11,151 nucleotides of DNA from Goniomonas avonlea (taxonomy: Eukaryota > Cryptophyceae > Goniomonadida > Goniomonadaceae), in assembly GCA_003573635.1 (NCBI GenBank), contig QUTJ01031371.1, positions 1-11,151 of the forward strand, in the 5' to 3' direction. How positions within the stretch are numbered: position 1 is the stretch's first letter; each line of letters begins with the position of its first letter. The notes beneath the pieces were generated by a model, which ran no database searches, was not told the DNA's origin, and saw nothing but the letters and a program-made list of their open reading frames with translations. A program made the translations under genes and the position numbers. Of the stretch, positions 8,201 to 11,151 are shown piece after piece.

Positions 8201-11151
8201 TCAAGTCCCCGTCACGGGTTCGCGGCGGGGAACGCCAGCATTTCACCCTCACCATCTCCAGGGTTGTCGGATGCGTGTTGAGCGTCCTGACCTACGACCC
8301 GTCGAGGATCTCGTCCTTGGTCCGAACCAACTCTCCAGCCAGTGGCGCACAAAGCATCACCGTCTCCGGCGCTGTGTTTGGGCACCAACGCGCCAGCAAC
8401 ACGGCGCGCTTCGGTGGCACCGGCGGCGCCGCAGGCGACTTTGTCTCTGACACTTCGATGCGATTGAAAACCGCGCTGGGGGTCGGTGGGGACCGAACTG
8501 TGTCTGTGACAACCGTGTGGAGAACGCAGACGCTGTCGTTCGCGGCCAGCTACGACACCCCCTCGGTCCGCTCTCCGTTTGGCCACAACGCTCCCACCAC
8601 TGGAACGGTCAGCATCACTCTCCAGGGCGCTGGCATGGGAGCGTCCAGGTACTCGGCCTGCGCCCGTCTTGGCCCCTCGTCGGCGTCGTCGACAGTCTGG
8701 ATCTCGGACTCCCAGATTGTGCTCAAGGCCGCTGCCGGCGGCTTCCCCCGCGTACCCACCATCCTCACAGTCGCCCTTCAGCGCGCGACTCTCAGCCACT
8801 CTTTCTCCTATGACCGCCTGGTCCCTCGAGCCCTCGGCCGTGACAGCAATGCCCCGACGTCGGGCGCCACCAGCATCACTGTGTCGGGTGTCTGCTTCGG
8901 GCCCACGGACCAAACTGGCCGACTCGCTGTGGGCGGGACTCGGTGCGATGCGCAGGGTTTCACCTCGGACACGAGCGTGCGGTTGAAGGTGCCAGCTGGT
9001 GCCGGCCAGACGAGGTGGCTCGCTGGCACTGTCGTCCTCAACGTGGCCACCGTCTCGCAAGCGTTTTCGTACGCGTTCCCGTCTGCCAGTAGCGTGGTCG
9101 GGGTCAACGGGCCGCTGACCGGGTCGAAGATGCTAACAATGAGCTCCGCCAACCTTGGGCCAACCGACCTCACTGCGCGCCCCCGCCTCGGTGGCAGCGC
9201 CTGTGAGGCAGGCGTCTGGGTCTCTGGCACGGCTGTCCGCTGCAAGGTGGCGTCGGGCCACAACAGGCGACACCAGATCGGTCTTACCATCGCGCACAAC
9301 AGGGCCAGCAGCACGCTGGTCTACTCGTACGACCTGTCGGACGTCAGCAGCGCGACCCGCACCAACTCGCCCTCGTCGGGCGCTGTCAGCATGACGTTCC
9401 TCGGGCAGCAGTTCGCAAACCTTGACCTCACGCTCAAGATCCGTGCCGCTTCGACCGCCTGCGAGAACGCAAGATGGCACTCAGACTCCGCTGCGCTCTG
9501 CAAGACTCCTGCTGGCGTTGGTGCCTTCCATCGTCTGCTCGTCACCATCGGGAGCCAGGGGCTCACCACTTCGCGCCTTTTCTCGTTCGACTCTCCTTTC
9601 GCCGCGAAGCTCCGACCGTTCAACGGGCCCACCACGGGGAACATCGGGATCACGGTCGAGGGCAATCACTTCGGGATGGCTGCGTACAGTGTCCAGGTGC
9701 GCTTTGGTGGGACCACATGCGTTGCGACAAACTGGATCTCTGACACCATCATTCGCTGCCATTCTGTACCCGGCGGTGGCCTCGCCCGCTCTCCGACTGT
9801 CAGTGTCCAGCACGGCATCGCCACGCTGAACTCTCTCTACTCCTACGACACCGGCATCGTGAGCAGCATCCTGCGCGCAAACCTGCCGGCGTCCGGGTCA
9901 ACCAGTCTAACGTTGATCGGGAAACACTTCGGCGAGCTGCAGCTCTCGCCGTCTGTCCGCGTCGGCGGCTCTCGCTGCGATCACATTGCCTGGGGCGCAG
10001 ACACAGCGATGCTCTGCAAGGCCCCGGCTGGCCGCGCCAGACAAGGCGCCATCGTGGCGCTGACTGTGGGGCTCGGGCGGACCACTGTCTCGCACGGCCT
10101 CACTTACGACAACGTCGTGGTGTCTTCCACCGTCAAGACCAACGGGCCCAGTTCTGGGTCGTACAGTCTCACACTCTTTGCAGCCTCGATTGGAACGGCC
10201 GATTTCACTGCCAGGACCCGCAGTCACACTGCCTGCGAGACTGCGCAGTGGACGGCAGACTCGTCACTGCGCTGCCGCAGAGCTGGCGGTCAGCAGCGAT
10301 TCCACGCGGTCGTGGCGACCGTGTCAATGTCCTGGCCTGCTGGCACCCTCACAAGGACGCTGAGTTTTGACGGCGTCGTGCTGCGCTGGGCGACCTCCAA
10401 TGGCCCTGCTGCCGGCGGCGCCTTGATTACGATGTCAAATTTCAACACCGGGACCCACGACTTCACCGCCGCTGGGAGGATTGGAGGCACTGGGTACCAG
10501 GCCTCGTGGTGGCGGTCGGACACTTCGCTGGTGGGCAAGTCAGTCGCCGGCACCGGAAACATGCGCTGGATTGGAGTGAGCTTGGTCATGCTTCCCTCAA
10601 CCGTGTCGCGGAGCTTCACGTACGACCTGCGCGGGTTTGGCGTGGTGCCAAACAACGCTCCGACGACAGGAAGCAGCAGTCTCACCGTGGTCGGCCAAGA
10701 CTTCACCCTGCACGACACCACGCTGCGGACCCGGCTGGGACGCACGGCATGTGACGCGTCCCTCTGGAGGTCGGACACCTCCGTCCACTGCAAGCTGCCC
10801 AGTGGAACTGGCGGCGGCCTGACACTGATGTTGACCGTCGGGTCAAGCCCGGTCACGCTGACTCAGCTGTTCTCCTACCACACCGCCACCCTCAGCGCCT
10901 TGCTTCGGTCCAACGCGCCGCTCTCCGCGTCCACTTCTGTCACGCTCTTCGGCCACAACTTCGGCCGGCGGGGCACCGAGTCGGCTCGGGTGGGCGCCAC
11001 CACTGCGGAGGCCGCCGTTGTCGTGTCCGACACCTCGATGCACCTCAAGGTCCCAGGCGGTCCCAGGCAGAAGCCTCCCCTCTCCGCGACCATCGGCATC
11101 CAGAAAGGCACCGCGACCCACGCGTTCTCGTGGGACCGCCCTAGCGCTAGC
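5290..11151 (+). CDS. Giant secreted IPT/TIG-repeat protein, 3' end beyond the window
   Basis: Exons are 5290-5329 and 5375 onward, around a 45-nt intron (GTAAGA...CTGCAG). Splicing gives an ideal signal peptide, MARMTLRYFFILA joined to FSVVPFINAAP, with likely cleavage near residue 22. From 5375 the frame has no stop to the edge at 11151, giving 1,939 residues so far. Almost all of it is one tandem repeat of 85-90 aa. The repeat core runs: NGPxSGSxSLTLxG, xxFG, then RxGGTxC, WxSDTxxRCKxPAG, VTVG and finally FSYD. This is the IPT/TIG immunoglobulin-like fold, with the usual GG-x-x-C and C-K-x-P landmarks found in plexin/Met-type and bacterial or protist surface proteins. Such arrays act in adhesion or recognition outside the cell. 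No transmembrane segment or other domain is seen within the window; it may follow downstream. A second ATG at 5299 is in frame and would keep the signal peptide. Confidence 0.9.
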   Translation, partial: MARMTLRYFFILACKNAHLYFCVSLVSAVSVVPFINAAPTISSLSLHNGPVSGSTSVTLFGASFGSVVGPFSKAVRIEGTSCEVSWWTSDSTLTSKRPSGRSGSPRIWVTAERLRGTHSQTFSYDMLGISRADRSNAPVQGNVVLRLSGKNAGYLDPSARVRIGGSACLSSAWVSDTSIRCHSPAGYALFQGGVHMIVASIHASARTITRAFTFDQGYPTETKPSNSPITGAVVSTLSGANFGFSDYSNRASIGGTPCEFSSWRSDSSLLCKYPRSGISGVGQGRDISITVSKWVHCAKSAVTYDAAPISSISPCNLPTTGSTFVTLFGERFSLAESSIRGKLGDTTCEASYWFSDTAFHGKLASGNGGRLVVITTNRLPSERKWKISYNHAIIIPLPSNSNSPSTGSASITMSGFHFGMHAHSQRMAIGYRLTENFIWTSDTSARAKASSGVGEKLPLTVSSGNPGIISNWFSYDYFRELSSGVRTNGPGAGGAASLTLLAFALSSEDYSVGGRIGGSSCESAQWSSSTTLRCRPTGGWLSLKGVTATLALRRATLSQAYSYDGVSTSSVIKSNGALTGSFSLTFLGTSFSTVERSGCVRFGVTRCEVAAWVSDSSFRCKAPSGRTVGDDNIRLVLSVSRFHSTMTRVFTFDAAPMSNVVSTNGPGSGSVSLTLIGNSMGRLPFSHQSRAGGTASEVVTWAAESAVRCKLAAGAGIERALAVTLGLQVGSVTKAFSYILPWHHAHLLRSLSGNGPASGSSSLTLLGGSFGHVSYSPISRIGRSAAAASRWISDSAVSSRTPVGVSTVGTQLTMLGQHGHSVTKAFSFDAPGASTSVRTNGPTSGGVSLTLTGANYGALRYSVVARVGFTGCENVAWSSNTAARVKLANGWGDLRAATVTVGMHAHTLTRVFSHDQPMTSSLLPTNVPGTGATSITVSGGGFGLPWSTPAAAIGDTRAEAASFVSLTSIRVKSPSRVRGGERQHFTLTISRVVGCVLSVLTYDPSRISSLVRTNSPASGAQSITVSGAVFGHQRASNTARFGGTGGAAGDFVSDTSMRLKTALGVGGDRTVSVTTVWRTQTLSFAASYDTPSVRSPFGHNAPTTGTVSITLQGAGMGASRYSACARLGPSSASSTVWISDSQIVLKAAAGGFPRVPTILTVALQRATLSHSFSYDRLVPRALGRDSNAPTSGATSITVSGVCFGPTDQTGRLAVGGTRCDAQGFTSDTSVRLKVPAGAGQTRWLAGTVVLNVATVSQAFSYAFPSASSVVGVNGPLTGSKMLTMSSANLGPTDLTARPRLGGSACEAGVWVSGTAVRCKVASGHNRRHQIGLTIAHNRASSTLVYSYDLSDVSSATRTNSPSSGAVSMTFLGQQFANLDLTLKIRAASTACENARWHSDSAALCKTPAGVGAFHRLLVTIGSQGLTTSRLFSFDSPFAAKLRPFNGPTTGNIGITVEGNHFGMAAYSVQVRFGGTTCVATNWISDTIIRCHSVPGGGLARSPTVSVQHGIATLNSLYSYDTGIVSSILRANLPASGSTSLTLIGKHFGELQLSPSVRVGGSRCDHIAWGADTAMLCKAPAGRARQGAIVALTVGLGRTTVSHGLTYDNVVVSSTVKTNGPSSGSYSLTLFAASIGTADFTARTRSHTACETAQWTADSSLRCRRAGGQQRFHAVVATVSMSWPAGTLTRTLSFDGVVLRWATSNGPAAGGALITMSNFNTGTHDFTAAGRIGGTGYQASWWRSDTSLVGKSVAGTGNMRWIGVSLVMLPSTVSRSFTYDLRGFGVVPNNAPTTGSSSLTVVGQDFTLHDTTLRTRLGRTACDASLWRSDTSVHCKLPSGTGGGLTLMLTVGSSPVTLTQLFSYHTATLSALLRSNAPLSASTSVTLFGHNFGRRGTESARVGATTAEAAVVVSDTSMHLKVPGGPRQKPPLSATIGIQKGTATHAFSWDRPSAS
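5330..5374 (+). other. 45-nt intron splitting the TIG signal peptide
   Basis: The donor GTAAGA is the best in the window and the acceptor is CTTGTCTCTGCAG. The length is a multiple of three and has no in-frame stop, so retention would still give an open protein, with 15 extra residues in the leader. The spliced form gives a single compact hydrophobic core, and the size matches other introns here. Confidence 0.75.
5404..11136 (+). repeat. Array of 22 IPT/TIG-like units, 85-90 aa each
   Basis: Units were cut after each FSYD-like end. Last bases are at 5664, 5934, 6204, 6459, 6717, 6981, 7248, 7506, 7776, 8034, 8298, 8556, 8814, 9075, 9333, 9591, 9849, 10110, 10371, 10626, 10881 and 11136. The best-kept positions are the N-x-P-x-x-G turn, the [TS]SDT/S after Trp, and the S-[YF]-D end. 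The paired cysteines vary: both present in units 2, 3, 6, 7, 15-19 and 21; first only in 1, 4, 10 and 14; second only in 8; neither in 5, 9, 11-13, 20 and 22. No two units look nearly identical in DNA, so the array is not freshly amplified. Confidence 0.88.

Noticed and set aside
7107-8450. Plus-strand open frame of 447 codons
   Set aside because: It overlaps the TIG array in another frame and its product is Arg/His/Trp-rich without repeats, while the TIG frame shows regular 85-90 aa units across the same bases.
8212-9060. Long minus-strand open frame (282 codons)
   Set aside because: It lies wholly antisense to the TIG array. GC-rich codons with few A/T third bases leave the opposite strand open; the translation is Arg/Gly/Ala-rich with no family signal.
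9133-11121. Several other minus-strand frames of 80-190 codons
   Set aside because: They are antisense shadows of the repeat array, with no start context, no domain and no splice continuity.

Overview
The window looks like nuclear DNA of a unicellular eukaryote. The genes are split by many very short GT...AG introns (mostly 41-68 nt), one gene is a NECAP-type clathrin accessory protein (a eukaryote-only family), there is no bacterial operon layout, and a long (TC)n microsatellite sits inside an intron. IPT/TIG-repeat and LRR surface proteins together with such short introns recall algal protists, possibly cryptophytes. That placement comes from memory of style, not from a search, and is weak.

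Four protein genes form two divergent pairs. On the left, an LRR receptor-like gene (minus strand, starts at 1839, runs off the left edge) and a small basic secreted or membrane-anchored protein (plus, 2189-3494) share a 349-bp intergenic region. On the right, NECAP (minus, 4927-3856, six exons, 268 aa) and a giant IPT/TIG-repeat protein (plus, from 5290, runs off the right edge) share a 362-bp intergenic region. The basic gene and NECAP converge on a 361-bp gap. All exon models were built by hand from reading frame, splice dinucleotides and family resemblance, with phases checked by exon length.

The right half is dominated by the TIG gene. After a 40-nt first exon and a 45-nt intron that splits the signal peptide, one exon of at least 5,777 nt stays open to the window edge. 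It encodes 22 complete repeats of 85-90 aa and the start of a 23rd. The partial protein is 1,939 aa, secreted or type-I surface in character.

Three of the four genes encode proteins with N-terminal signal-like sequences (LRR, basic, TIG), and the fourth acts in endocytosis. A surface or secretory theme is possible, but nothing in the sequence proves a functional link. I see no tRNA, rRNA, CRISPR array, transposon or viral gene.
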